Below are positions 1 to 11,410 of a DNA stretch of 64,000 nt, piece after piece. Each line of letters opens with the position of its first letter. Within the stretch, counting starts at the first letter, position 1. The position numbers were made by a program, and so were the translations under genes. Under the pieces are notes generated by a model, which worked only from the letters and a program-made list of their open reading frames with translations, searched no databases and was not told the origin of the DNA. Source of the DNA: Rhinopomastus cyanomelas (Eukaryota; Chordata; Aves; Bucerotiformes; Rhinopomastidae); NCBI GenBank assembly GCA_013400115.1, contig VXBP01004446.1:558001-622000 (forward strand), written 5' to 3'.

Positions 1-406
1 GCAGCTGGACACCTGGAAAGGACACAGCGCGTCAGAACGGGATACAGGACTCACGCAGTGAGCAGTTTCACCTCATGACTGCCAATCTAACCCTGAATGA
101 AATCAGGTTCTATCCCATAACTGCAGGGGAAAAACCACGGAGGAGTCTTTTTCTTCAAAGCTCAAAGAACCAACTTCAGCAGGTCAGGAAATTCATGGGA
201 ATGGTCACACAGCAGCAGCTCAAGCCCAGGAGGCACCTGCTCCCATCTCACCCCGATGCAGCCCATCTAAACTGTGGAGCTGCCCCAGTCCTGCTTTTCT
301 GAGGGCTGCAGCAAACACAAGCAGGGGGCTGCACAAACCACAAAGCCCTTCTCATTTGTACCAACATTTTCACAGCAAACAGAAAGATGTGGTTAGTCCA
401 ATTCAT
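1..406. other. Unassigned sequence
   Basis: No recognisable gene, repeat or RNA. The short open stretches here resemble nothing known to me. Confidence 0.4.
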
Positions 407-829
407 CACAGAATCACAGAACATCAGGGATTGGAAGGCACCTCAAAAGATCAGCCAGTCCCATCCCCCTGCCACAGCAGGTTCACCTAGATCCAGTCAT
501 TAGGGATTGGAAGGGACCTCCAAAGATCAGCCAGTTCAATCCTCCTGCAATAGCAGGATCCCCTAGATCCAGTTGCACAGGAACATATCCAGGTGGGTTT
601 GAAATGTCTCCAGAGGAGATTCCACAACACCCCTGGGCAGCCCCTTCCAGTGCCCTGTTGCCCTCACGGTGAAGAAGGCCCTTCTCATATTGATGTGGAA
701 CCTCCTCTGTTCCAGCTGACACCCACTGCCCCTTGTCCTATCATTAGATGCCCCTGAGCAGAGCCTGGCTCCATCCTCCAGACACTCACCCTTCACCTCT
801 CTATCAACATTAATGAGGTCACCCCCATG
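407..829 (-). repeat. CR1 LINE 3' end with duplicated terminal module
   Basis: On the minus strand this reads the CR1 3' region (CCAGGCTCTGCTCAG through the GGTCCCTTCCAATCCCTAAT tail). The terminal module occurs twice (about 407-496 and 497-575), with the joint CTAGATCCAGTCATTAGGGA at 487-506. Confidence 0.95.
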
Positions 830-1496
830 CTGATGTGGACCCTCATTAATCTATAACCACATCTCTAGCACAACAAATACCAAAGGAAGACACGTTCAGG
901 AGGAGCGCTCTGGTGAACCTTGTGCAGTCGCTCGAGCGGCTTACGCAGCAAGGACCCCCGAGCTGCGTGCTACCATCTCGCCACACGCAGCCCCTTCCTC
1001 GCGCCGAGCCTCTCGGGCAGTGGGGTGAGCTCGTGAACTCCTGCTCCATTCAGCGAGCGCACAGGACTCTGTAACGAGGAGCCCTTTGCTTTCTGAGAGC
1101 TCAATTAGTATTAATTACAAGTTTAAAGAAGCCCCACAACATGTTCACACTGATAGCCCCGGCGTATCTGCAGTGTAATTACTGTCACTTCAGTCGGTGC
1201 AGCCGTGCGTGCACGGCCCCTTCCAGGATCAAAGTGGTGGCACAGCCAGGCGGGCTCCGGCTATCGGCGGCCGCTGTGGTCTAGGCTCCCTTTGGTGGGG
1301 TATCGGTCTCCACCTTGTAAACAGTCAGATGTGGGTGGGAAAACAAAGCCTGGCCGCCTCCTTGTGAGGCTTCTCCACAACGCGGCTGCTTCGATGGCTG
1401 CAAATCCAACCTGAAGTCTGACTTGCTGCAGTTATTACTGCCCCAGCTCTGCTCTCGGATTAAACTCTCGCTCTCCGCCTTGTCTTTCCGCAGGAT
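830..1496. other. Unique sequence, possible conserved element near 1080-1200
   Basis: No gene seen. The 1090-1200 part is non-repetitive with homeodomain-like AATTAGTATTAATTA and looks like regulatory rather than repeat DNA; inference only. Confidence 0.25.
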
Positions 1497-1567
1497 CGCG
1501 GAGCATCAGGGATTGGAAGGGGTCTTGAAAGATCATCTAGTCCAATCCCTCTGCCACAGCAGGACCA
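1497..1567 (-). repeat. CR1 terminal fragment
   Basis: GAGCATCAGGGATTGGAAGG followed by CATCTAGTCCAATCCCTCTG: only the last 70 bases of a CR1 3' end. Confidence 0.9.
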
Positions 1568-1579
1568 CACGCAAAAGCT

Positions 1580-1975
1580 GTAGCTTGTAATTAAACAGAA
1601 CCTATAGCAAGTAGAGAACTGTAACTGAACAGAACCTTTGTGCCACTTGTTCTAGGTGATTCTGCTCTGGCAGGGGATTGGACTGGATGACAGTTTGAGG
1701 TCCCTTCCAATCTCTAACGTTCTGTGATTCTATGACTATATAGTAAGTAGATATTTGTAATTGAACAGAACCTATAGTAAGTAGATAGTTGCAACTGAAC
1801 AGAACCTGAAGTAAGTAGGTAACTGTAAAACTGTAAAACTGTAATTGAACAGAACCCACAGTAAGTAGATGACTAATTAAACAGAACCCATAGCAAGTGG
1901 GTGATTGTAATTAAAACAGAACCTACAGTAAGTAGGTAACTGTACTTGAACAGAACCTATAGTAAGTAGATAAAA
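1580..1975. repeat. Imperfect tandem array, about 36 bp unit, split by a CR1
   Basis: Units of the form TTGAACAGAACCTATAGTAA plus GTAGATAACTGTAA recur about nine times. The array is interrupted at about 1640-1737 by a plus-strand CR1 tail, so the element inserted into an existing array. Confidence 0.85.
1640..1737 (+). repeat. CR1 tail inserted in the 36 bp array
   Basis: TCTAGGTGATTCTGCTCTGG through CCCTTCCAATCTCTAACG and TTCTGTGATTCTATGA, with the terminal octamer repeat kept. Confidence 0.9.
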
Positions 1976-2100
1976 GAAGCTGCAGGTCCTAGAGCAAACA
2001 CTTGAACAGGAAAATGCTAATAAAAACAGAGTCACCACAATCTCCAGCAAGCGGTTCAAATGCCACAGGACAGATTTCGTACAGACAGCCTGCAGAGCAG

Positions 2101-2270
2101 GCTCCTCTCCTGGCTCTCCCCTGCCCAAGCAGGCTCTCTCCTGGCTCTCCCCTGCCCAAGCAGGCTCTCTCCTGGCTCTCCCCTGCCCAAGCAGGCTCTC
2201 TCCTGGCTCTCCCCTGCCCAAGCAGGCTCTCTCCTGGCTCTCCCCTGCCCAAGCAGGCTCCTCTCCTGCC
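2101..2270. repeat. Minisatellite, 31 bp unit, 5.5 copies
   Basis: Near-perfect units starting GCTCTCTCCTGGCTCTCCCC and ending CTGCCCAAGCAG at 2101, 2133, 2164, 2195, 2226 and 2257 (partial). Copies are almost identical, so the array is young or homogenised. Open frames on both strands here are a by-product. Confidence 0.95.
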
Positions 2271-2799
2271 GGAGCAAACATACTGCATTTTAATTTTTCA
2301 AGAGGAGCCGGAACCGGCTGCAGCCGAAGGAGCAGCAAAGCAAAAAGAAACCGAGCGCCAGCGCCCCGATTCTCAAAGGTTAGTGGTCACGCCCCGGGCT
2401 CTGAGAGTCACTGCTCACACCTTCACCACCTACAGCCTGGATGGAGATCACGACCCTTTTCTCCCCACTGAAGGGGGCAGGACTGGTGTGTGCTGGCTCG
2501 TTTGCATTTCGCTTGCCTTGCCTGGGAGTGCAAAGCTGGAGAGCTAGGACTGCGGGGTGGGGAGAGGAGGAGGACACCAGCAGACCGTTGAAACGAGAGT
2601 TTCTGCAGAGACGCTCCGTCCAACTTACAACAAGGAGAAAAGCCAACCCTCACTTGCAGAGGCTTTGGCTACAGCGGCGCTAACAAAGGATCCGTGGCCC
2701 TGCCATGAAGAACCATTGACCCTTGACCTTGCTTCAGCCCAGAGGAGAGCAGCCAGAGCCTCGTCTGCCCGGCAAGTGTTTGTTTTGTGCAGACGCTCT
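2271..2799. other. Unassigned sequence
   Basis: Moderately GC-rich, no repeat family or coding signal recognised. Confidence 0.35.
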
Positions 2800-3530
2800 C
2801 CCCGGCTGCCCAAGGCTGCTGCGAGAGCGGAGGGCGCAGGCGGGGAGGAGAAGACATCGCCCCGAAGGAGCGGGCGGCGAGGCTCGGGTCGGACGCGGTG
2901 CAAGGCTGCTTCCCAACTGTCATGTGACCCTTTCCTTGCCAAGAGCCATGTGCTCGCGGATCGCTTTGCCCTGAGATAACTCTGCGAGCAGCAGCCCGCC
3001 CTGCCCGGGCTGCCAGCGCGCGGCACAGCCTGCGAGGGAGCCCGAGAAGCGTCCCCCTTCAAGCGCGAGGCGCCCGCGCTGGGCCTGTCGCCATGGAAGC
3101 GGCTGCCTGTCCTGGCTTCCCCCCGCTTACCTCTCTGCAGCCACGAGCTGCTCCCTATTGTTACGGGGGGACGCCTCGGCTCCTCTCCGTCGTGACCGAA
3201 CTTGCCTCTTCCTCAAACGGCACGGCGCTGCAGGTCATTGGTCTAGACCGCCCGCACGGCCGAGGGAGCGGCCCCGATGTCACCCCTGCGCCGCCAGCCG
3301 CGCGACTGCCGACTGCAGGGGGACATCGGAGATCTGTGTTTGAAAAGCAGCCCGTCCGACGTGGCCGTTGTGCCTTTTCAGCCATCGATCGGGGAGTATC
3401 GAACCTCCTGTCGCCGCACGTGCGAAACAGATCGCTTAGCAAGCACTTTTGTGCCCGAACCTGCGCGCCGGGCCACGCGCTGCTCCCGCGCTCACAGCGG
3501 CTACCGGGTTTGGAGCGCAGGCATTTCTGA
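2800..3530. promoter_or_regulatory. CpG-rich block, candidate CpG island
   Basis: Dense CpG over about 700 bp (for example GGCGGCGAGGCTCGGGTCGG), unlike the flanks. An ATG at 3093 sits in a strong Kozak-like context (GTCGCCATGG) and opens 145 codons, but the product resembles no family. Could be an unannotated promoter or GC-rich unique DNA. Confidence 0.45.
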
Positions 3531-3674
3531 GGGACTTTCATAAAAGCACCCCGGCAGCCTCAGAACAGGGGCTCTTTGTTGTAAATCTGCCTGATTTAGC
3601 ACTTTATTTCTGCTGGCTTTTTTTGTAAGGATGCTTTCAGCCGCTCCCAGTTGAGCATCAGCCCTCTTAAAGGG

Positions 3675-3803
3675 GAGGCTGACTGCAAACCGGTAGCAGC
3701 AACTCGGAACCGCGAGGGAGGCTGATTGCAAACTGGTACCAGTAACTCAGAACCGCGAGGGCGGCTGATTTCAAACCAGCAGGAACAACTCAGAGCTGCG
3801 AGG
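3675..3803. repeat. Minisatellite, 43 bp unit, 3 copies
   Basis: Units start at 3675, 3718 and 3761 (GAGGCTGACTGCAAACCGG... to CCGCGAGG), about 80-85% alike. Confidence 0.85.
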
Positions 3804-3949
3804 AGGTTTGGCTTTAAAAATAACACAGAGGAGACAAAATGAACTCTGGGAGCTTCCGAGGTCAATTGGACAAGCAGAAAAATCCAGCAAATACAGAACT
3901 TCTGTTTGTTTTGTTTTGTTAAACACAACGAAGGCAGAAAGAACTGAGT

Positions 3950-4093
3950 GATGCTGTAATAGATAAAATAACCTGGGTTGTAGCAGTGGCTAAAAGAAAC
4001 CTTTCAGAAGGCTACGAAACCTTTGCCACCACTAAGAACCAACTGATTGTACCTACTACAGCATCAGGCTATTTTATCTACTATTATTGCATC
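3950..4093. repeat. Imperfect inverted repeat
   Basis: GATGCTGTAATAGATAAAAT at 3950 is roughly matched by its complement in 4067-4093 (GGCTATTTTATCTA then CTATTATTGCATC). It could be a remnant of a small non-autonomous DNA transposon or chance; no target-site duplication was established. Confidence 0.35.
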
Positions 4094-5284
4094 AGGCTTT
4101 GTAGGTTTTCATGGTGGCTAAAAGCCTTAAAGAATCCCTGAGCCAGGTTTTTATCCCCTCAATACACACAACCAAATCATTTGGAAATGGAACATCACCA
4201 GGAACCTTAGCATCACCAAATGACACAGGAGTCCTGGAGCACCTGCTAACTGTTCTGTAGGACTGCAGAAACACTTGCCACATGCGCTGGCCCGTTGATT
4301 TGTTGATGATGCATTTTAAAGTTAAAAAACCCCCTATAGATAAATGTTCAAGAGGGATCAAACGATGCTAAGCCAGTACAGCTCAAGCTTCCCGCTGAAG
4401 AGTTAACAGAGCCCTAGGAATCCTAGGGAGAGTGAAGAGAGACTCTCTACCACCTCCGAATGAAAGAGGCAGGACTGCAGCTCTGCACATCAGCCCCAGG
4501 CAAGTTTGTACTCCTCGAACAGCACGGCAAACTCTCTGGCCACAGCACGGCAAACTCTCTGGCCACCGCCTGTCACAAAACAATAACCCAGTGACAGGCA
4601 TCAGCACCTCCTCATTGTGAGAGCTGCCGGCCTCCACCCTGTCCGGACACGGTCGGGGCCACATCAGACGGGGCTCCCACACTTGTCCTGCGGGGCGCAG
4701 CTCCCCCGGCGCTGTCTGCGTGCGACAGCGGGCTCTACCCTCTCCAGACAGCCCGTCCCTGCGGGGAGGCACACCGATCCTCTCGGGCTGCCACGGACGA
4801 AGGGGAGCTGCGCGACAGCACAAGGAAGGCTACTGTGGCCGACGAACCGGAATTCACCGGGAGCACCCTTTTCATCAGCCGTAAGCAGCGGAGGGCTACG
4901 CCGAGCTGAATTGTAGGGGAGTGCGTGTCATCGAGTCAGTGAGAGGAGGACAGGCCACGGGCTGAGAGGCAGTGCAAAGCAATCACGCTTTTGCTGCCTG
5001 TCTGGCATAGGTTTTGTTGTCAGGGTGGGAGGGTTGTCCCCCCTCCTCTCCTTTTCTGGAAGTAGAAGAACTGCTCTCGTGAAGAGGGTCGGAAGAAACA
5101 CGGGGAGAACCAAGAGCAGTCAGAAGTTGGGACTTTCTGGAATGGAGACCGACAAACGCTCGCTCCAGATGTCTGCTTCACGGCACTTGCATGAAATAGG
5201 ATCATCCAGCGTCTTCAGCGAGCAGGCACCACGGGAGCAGGTAAAGTGACTCTGACACCCCTGCTGAAGCCGTCTTGCTGCAGA
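4094..5284. other. Unassigned sequence
   Basis: No gene seen. A 21 bp motif (CACGGCAAACTCTCTGGCCA) occurs twice in tandem at about 4523-4566. Confidence 0.35.
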
Positions 5285-5600
5285 GACGTTCAGAGCGAGC
5301 CTGCTGCAGCTGCTGTCGGGCGTCGAGCCGCAGACGTAGGTAACACCCTGCTAGAGACGCGTCTGCTGCTTGTCTGAGCCGCTGCCTGCACGCTGGAGCA
5401 GCGAGGGGAAAGCCTGCGTGTGGGCTCCCTCCGAGCCTGCTCCGCTCGGGAAAGGACCCGGGGACTGCGCTCGGCAGCGGGCTCTGCTCCCCAACAGCCG
5501 CAGCTCTCCCGATCTGAGCCTCGCTGGCGGTGCCGAGGCGGGTGCAGCCCGTGCAGCTGCACAGGCACTCGGCAGAAGGACCCAGCGCTGCCTCGTTTAG
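5285..5600. promoter_or_regulatory. CpG-rich block
   Basis: CpG-dense unique sequence of about 300 bp beside AT-rich DNA. No supported transcript. Confidence 0.3.
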
Positions 5601-5667
5601 CCTGCAGAAGCGTTAATTTACATTAATTACTGCTTTTCAGCAAGAGGCAGCCTCAGAATGGTCCATT

Positions 5668-5715
5668 TTAGTTCGAGGTCCCTTCCAGTCCCTCATGTTC
5701 TGGGAGCCTGTGAAG
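5668..5715 (+). repeat. CR1 tail fragment
   Basis: TTCGAGGTCCCTTCCAGTCC then CTCATGTTCTGGGAG; very short and decayed. Confidence 0.75.
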
Positions 5716-5726
5716 TGTGACTCGGG

Positions 5727-6545
5727 GAATCTTAATAACCCTTAAGATTAGGATCTTGAGGGTTATTGAAATAAATAAGGCTTATTTAGATAAACAAAAT
5801 TCCTAATCTTAAGGGTTATTAAAATAAACAAGGGGTTTTTTGGAGAAATAAAAATCCTAATCTTAAGGGTTGTTAACATAAATAGGGGTTATTTAGATAG
5901 ATAAAAATCCTAATCTTAAGGGCTACTAAAATAAGGGTTATTCAGACAAATAAAAATCCTAATCTTACGATTAAGATAATTATTAAAATTATTAAGTTAA
6001 ATAAAAAAATGCTAATCTTAGGGTTTATTAAGATACATAAAAATTAAGGTTAAGATTTCAATTTACCTTTTCTCCTAGAATATTTCTATGTGTTTTAGAT
6101 CATTTAGTTTGCAAAATAAACCCGTTTTAGGTGACTTCTAAAAAAAGCCCATTTTAATGCGAGCGTTAATAAGGGAATCTTAATAACCCTTAAGATCTTA
6201 CCCTTAGGGGTTATTATCAAAGAGATAAATTAAAATCTTAATTTATCTTCTCCTAGAACATTACTAGGCATTTTTGTATAATTTACTGTGCAAAATGTTT
6301 ATTTTAAGTAACTTTTCAAAAAGTTCACTTTAATCCCAGTGCTAATAAGGGAATCTTAAATAACCCTCAAGATCTTAATCTTAGGGGTCATTGCCAGAAA
6401 GATAAATTAAAATTTTAATTTTAAATAAAATGTAAAATTTAAATAAAATTTTAAATAAAATCTTCGTTTTCTCCTAGACTATTTCTATGTGTTTGGTGCC
6501 GTTTACTACACCAAATAAACCCACTTTTAGATAGAGATTCTAAGC
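5727..6545. repeat. AT-rich long-unit tandem repeat with internal expansion
   Basis: Three units begin with GGGAATCTTAATAACCC-like sequence at about 5727, 6173 and 6349, and each ends with TCTCCTAGA...TTTCTATGTG and an AAATAAACCC region. The spacing of the last two starts is 176 bp. The first unit is stretched to about 446 bp by a nested array of roughly 57 bp units around AAAATCCTAATCTTAAGGG. Confidence 0.85.
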
Positions 6546-7724
6546 AGGTTTTTCCAGAGTCTCTCCCCTTTGGAAATCACAGACACAACCCCTCGCGAGG
6601 CCAAGAGCAGCGTCTGCTTTCAGGTGTTTTGCACTTGTTGGTGACACAAAACCTGCTCAGCAGCCAGAGCCCACAGAACCGCGTGGCCAGTTGGAAAGAA
6701 ATGATTCCTGGGGGTTAGCTGGCGCCTTTAGGATTCCAGGCTGAAACACAAGACAAGGATGAACTGGAACCAACTTTCTATTATTCGAGTGCTGCTGCCT
6801 CTCTGAGCAGCTAAGACGACCGAACACAGCATCACGGCACGTTAGGGACGGGAAGGGGCCTCGAGAGACCACCTAGTCTGACCCCCTGCCAACACGCACG
6901 AGGAGCTACTCCTTTCTCTTCGAAATCACAGAAGGGGTGCCCAAGGTGTGCTCCTGAGCCATCCTCACCCCGCTCTCCTGCCGCTCTCACAGCCAGCACG
7001 AACCCAACAATCAGCGCTGCACGCGCCCCACGAGCCATCGGGCAGGTGCCGTGACCACGCAGGACAGCCACCGCAGCTCTGCGCTCCCACGGAAGGGGCC
7101 AGCAGTCAGAAAGCACGTGCACACGCAGCGAGAGCTCTGCTGGGTGCAAAGCCTGAGGTTTAACATTCTAGGGGGGCAGCAGCCAAGAGACCGTTGGAAC
7201 CACCTGACGAGCAGCAACAAACAGCAGCTCTCGAGTCCAAATATTTATCAGGGCGGCGCGGCAGCGCGCAGGCTGACATACGTGCCGAGGAGCGATCGTT
7301 CCGCTGCCTTCAGCCAAGTGCAGCGGCGGCAGCAGCGAGCGTTGTAAAGGTTTACAAACAGAGAGGACCGAGGCTGCGTCTCTCAGACCGCAGCACCCTG
7401 TCGTTTGCAGTCAGCGTTCAGAAACACGGCCACAACGCAAAATACATCTACAAATAAGGGCAGAAGTTAGGATTTGAGAGGAGCCTTCTCAGTTCTCTAT
7501 CACCTTTTCATTTACCACTAAAAAACACATCAAAAATGCAAAATAAACGTAAAACCGAGCGTAAAAGTGGCTTTAATCCCTGTGACAATTTTTATCTAAA
7601 CGTTCCTGTTCCCAGGCTGCGCCGCCCTTCCCACCCGTCGTGAAGCTTCTCGGTATGAAATACAGGCTGGAGAATTTCTTTTAGGAGACAAGCAGCATTT
7701 TAGCTACACTGAACCATGTTAACT
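6546..7724. other. Unassigned unique sequence
   Basis: Contains one CR1 fragment (6826-6892) and a moderately CpG-rich part (about 7000-7400). No gene recognised. Confidence 0.35.
6826..6892 (-). repeat. CR1 terminal fragment
   Basis: CACGTTAGGGACGGGAAGGG followed by CCTCGAGAGACCACCTAGTC. Confidence 0.85.
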
Positions 7725-7945
7725 TAATAAATTATTTCATTATAGATATAATTAGATACGTACTTTACATTTACACATATAAATTTAATTTATATATGGA
7801 ATTATATCTCATTCTAGATATAAATTAAATTTATATGCACATCACTCTACACATAAATTAAATGTATATATATATTATTCTAGATATAAATAGAATCCGT
7901 ATCTATAATACTATATATAAATCAAACTAATAAATAATAATGTTG
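7725..7945. repeat. AT-rich low-complexity block
   Basis: TATATA- and TCTAGATATAAATT-type repeats for about 220 bp with almost no G or C. Confidence 0.85.
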
Positions 7946-9540
7946 CTTCCATCACCTCCACTTCTACTAGCAAAGTGTCAACCAATCCCTCTTTTAGAGG
8001 TGCCCACGTTGGAGGCCAAAGTACTAAATGGTAACGGTGCTTCCGTGACTTCTGCTACTGCACTTTCAGACAACGACTGCTGCAGAGGGGTCACACTGGA
8101 GGGCTGACTTCATTCTCTTTGAAATGGCTTTCAAGGAGAATTTATTCTGACCCGAGGGGACCCTGCAGCTAAACTGGAGAAGGAAGTTGTCTCTGTACGA
8201 GCAGGGAACCGACAGCACGCAAGTCCGTGCCTGGACGCAAAGGAAACGTCGCACCTCGAGAGGAGCGGAGCGGAGCAGCGCTCGGCCAAACCGAGCCGGG
8301 GGAGGCAGTCACATGAGTGTTCCCGGTTAACTGCTCCCTGCAGGAACACACCCGGCTGCCTGCCTGTCACTGCACCGTTTTCAACAGTCACTTTTGATGT
8401 TTATTTTGAAGCGAAGGAGAAAAACGGTCTTTCGAGGTCCCTGCCAATCCCCAGCGCCCGGCGGTTCTGTGACAGGCACGGAACCTCGTCGCCCTTCCCC
8501 GCGCACAGCTTTGGGTTCCACCAGATCCCGGCGTGCGGATCCACTTCTCGCGTCCCACGCCCTCCAAGGCTTTAAGGAGCTGTGAACAAAATTAAGATTT
8601 GTAATGTTTGGGGGGCCACAAAGAGCCGCGGAGCTCAGGAGACGGCGCGCGGAATGCAGGGAACCGCAGACTTTGATTCTACGCGACAGGCTGGAGAGGA
8701 GTCAAAGCTGCCACATGTGGCGTGAAAAAATGCCACCCCGGTGTGAACAAAGGCTTTAAAATGGAGTCAAGAAGCGTGCAAGCTCAATGTCTAAGCCTTT
8801 CCTGTGGATTGTACTGCCACAACCTGCAGGATATCAAGTGGGCCGTGAAGAATGGAGCGGCTCTGGAAGCCACAATGGAGTGGCGGTGGCCGTCGGCGCG
8901 CCAGGGCTCCCATTGTTTTGGCCGTCTTGTCTGTGCGCCGCTGCAGCGCGCCGCCCTGCTCCGGCGAGAGATCGAGCTCCCAGCACCAAAAATAAAGTCA
9001 CCAAATCCTCCGGGAGCCCGAAGGCTGCAGTAGCCCTGCTCTTGCTTGTTGTAGCCCGAGTTCACAGCTCGGGGACTGCATTTACTAGCTGAACTGCTCG
9101 TTTTAGCAGGGCCTGAATCTCAACATCACACACGCAACAAACCAGAGTAACCAACCCTGCTTCAGCCACTGTTAGGTAGTTTGAGAATCTATAACCACGT
9201 ACGTTCACATTGTTACCTGATGCTGCACAACGTCATCTGTTGTGATAAAGAAATCGTTCCAGGGCCTTTTACTGAAACAACAGCTGCTGTAACGGCTTCT
9301 TGGGGTGTATTCAAACAGAGAGCACGTTGCATCACAGCTCAATCAACAGATCTTTTTTGTTAGAGCACAGCTACTAATCTGCTCATTCAGTTCAGAAAAC
9401 TCTGTCTTTAAGGAAAAGAAATCCATCCAAGGGTGCAGTAGTGACCCACAAACGTAGGGCTCATGCACCCGCAGCACCTTCTGAAAGACACTGGGCTGAC
9501 AAGACTCTGCCCAGAGGCTCTGCCCAGACGGCAGGCACAG
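7946..9540. other. Unique sequence with CpG-rich part (8200-9010)
   Basis: CpG-dense stretches around 8200-8300, 8440-8660 and 8880-8960. A CR1 tail fragment lies at 8429-8477 (TTTCGAGGTCCCTGCCAATC). No gene recognised. Confidence 0.35.
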
Positions 9541-9930
9541 AGGCTCTGCCTACTCAGACTCTACCTAGATGGTGGATACAAAGACTCTACCTACATAGTT
9601 GTTGTAAACACTCTCCCACTCCCGTGATAAAACAGACTCTACCTACTCCGTTGATACAAAGACTCTACCTACATAGTAGTTGTAAACACTCTCCCACTGG
9701 CTTGGTAAAACAGACTCTACCTACTCCGTTGATACAAAGACTCTACCTACATAGTAGTTGTAAACACTCTCCCACTCGCTTGGTAAAACAGACTCTACCT
9801 ACTCCGTTGATACAAAGACTCTACCTACATAGTTGTTGTAAACACTCTCCCACTGGCTTGGTAAAACAGACTCTACCTACTCCGTTGATACAAAGACTCG
9901 AGTTACACAGTCGGTGTAAACACTCTCCCC
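9541..9930. repeat. Minisatellite, 78 bp unit, about 4-5 copies
   Basis: The motif AACAGACTCTACCTACTCCG starts at 9631, 9709, 9787 and 9865, exactly 78 bp apart. The unit carries two internal ACTCTACCTAC copies. As 78 is divisible by three, a 241-codon frame (9441-10166) passes through with a 26-residue repeat; I regard it as non-coding. Confidence 0.93.
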
Positions 9931-11244
9931 GGACAAAGGAAAGCGCTAGGCAGTCAGGGCACAAGGCAGGGCGAGAGAGGAAGCAGGTAACTCCACTTTC
10001 CCCCAAGACACGAGCAGTAACAAGCGCAGGGGTCTCCAGGAGGAAGCGCAATGGAGTTATTAGAATTCCCAAACCAAATCGATTCACATCCAAGGACGGA
10101 GGCCCTCGGAACAAACAAACAGTAAATTTTCTGAGAATTGTAGAAACCTCGTGGCTTAAACAGTGAATTTTCTACGAATTAGAGAGGCCTCCCGATTTGC
10201 CAGCTGGCATTTGCATTTTTTCATTAAGGATTAGGTCAGGAGGCCCTGATCTGCAGGTTGGGAGTGCAGGTCAAGACAAGAACACTGCTCCATTTGCCCA
10301 GTGTAACTCTGCACAGAAATCAATCCGTTACTTTCATTACAACCGCACAATCAATTCCATTTAAAGTACAATGCGACGGCCAAGTCCAAGGACAATATGG
10401 ATCGCTGCAAATCCTTCAGACCAGCCACAGAATTTATTTGCTCTGGCTGGGGTGGTTTTTTCTTCTCATTAGTATGCAGCCAGCTTCTGCAAACAAACTT
10501 ATCCTGCCTTTGCCCGTCTCACAGAAGCACAGAACGTTCGGGACTGGAAAGGATCATCCAACCCCCTGTTCAGAGATAAAGAAGTCGTGGCCACCACAGA
10601 GGCTAAGCTGGCCAGCTAAGAGCAGGACACTGGGCCACTCCGCAGCCCTAGCCTCTCCCTCTTACTACTGCACCAGCCCGGGGAGCCACAACACCAGTTT
10701 CATCAGCACTCGGCCCCCAGGGGCTATTTTAAGGCCGTACCAGAGCCATCTGTAACGCCGGCCCCAGGGAGTCGGCGCAGATCTACCTGAAGCACCCTAG
10801 ACGGGCAGAGTTGCCCAGCTCAGAGCCCCCAGACAGGGACCCGCACCGGCTCCTCACCCCAGCGTGGACTTTGAGGGCAGCAAGGAAGCCACAAGCACAC
10901 CGGATGCCAGCACAGTCAGACGCTCTATCGGCAAGGAGTACGGGCCAGTTTGGTAGCAGTTACCACCTTCCCCTGAAGCAGGAAAGCTCCTCTGCATTTG
11001 TGAATCGTGGGAAGCACCACTTTCCTGACTCTGCTGCGTAAAAAACGGGCCCAGTTTTCCACTGGCTAAAATGCACTGGGGACCAGAGCAGCAATCACCC
11101 CAAAGTGAGCTCCTCCCTCACCTACATCACAGAACACTTCCTGTGGCAGCCCCTCCTACATCTCCCAAAGGACACGGCCGGCCTCGGGGGTATGAGCCTC
11201 ACGGGCCACTCAGGGTGACAGAAGGCAAACGGGCAGAGCAGCAC
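9931..11244. other. Unassigned sequence
   Basis: AT-richer unique DNA around 10050-10260, then mixed sequence. A CR1 fragment (minus, 10520-10575) is the only family seen. Confidence 0.35.
10520..10575 (-). repeat. CR1 terminal fragment
   Basis: CACAGAAGCACAGAACGTTC then GGGACTGGAAAGGATCATCC. Confidence 0.85.
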
Positions 11245-11245
11245 A

Positions 11246-11410
11246 CAGAGAGAACAGACCAGCCACCAGACCATCTCCAGGGTAACACACAGAGAGAACA
11301 GACCATCCAACAGACCATCTCCAGCGTAACACAGAGAGAACAGACCATCCAACAGACCATCTCCAGGGTAACACAGAGAGCACAGACCATCCAACAGACC
11401 ACCTCCATAC
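11246..11410. repeat. Minisatellite, 42-44 bp unit, 4 copies
   Basis: AACAGACC recurs at 11253, 11297 and 11339, and as CACAGACC at 11381, each followed by CAGACCATCTCCAG-type sequence and GTAACACAGAGAG. Confidence 0.9.

Noticed and set aside
2002..2547. 181-codon frame (plus) and several minus-strand frames through the 31 bp minisatellite
   Set aside because: Frames arise from the repeat composition; no domain, and the repeat length is not a multiple of three, so the peptide drifts through all frames.
5727..6545. Telomere-like interstitial repeat (TTAGGG-like strings)
   Set aside because: The strings are TTAAGGG/TTAGGGTTT within longer units, not consecutive TTAGGG hexamers.
9541..9930. 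CRISPR-like direct repeats
   Set aside because: Units are contiguous tandem copies without unique spacers, in a vertebrate genome.
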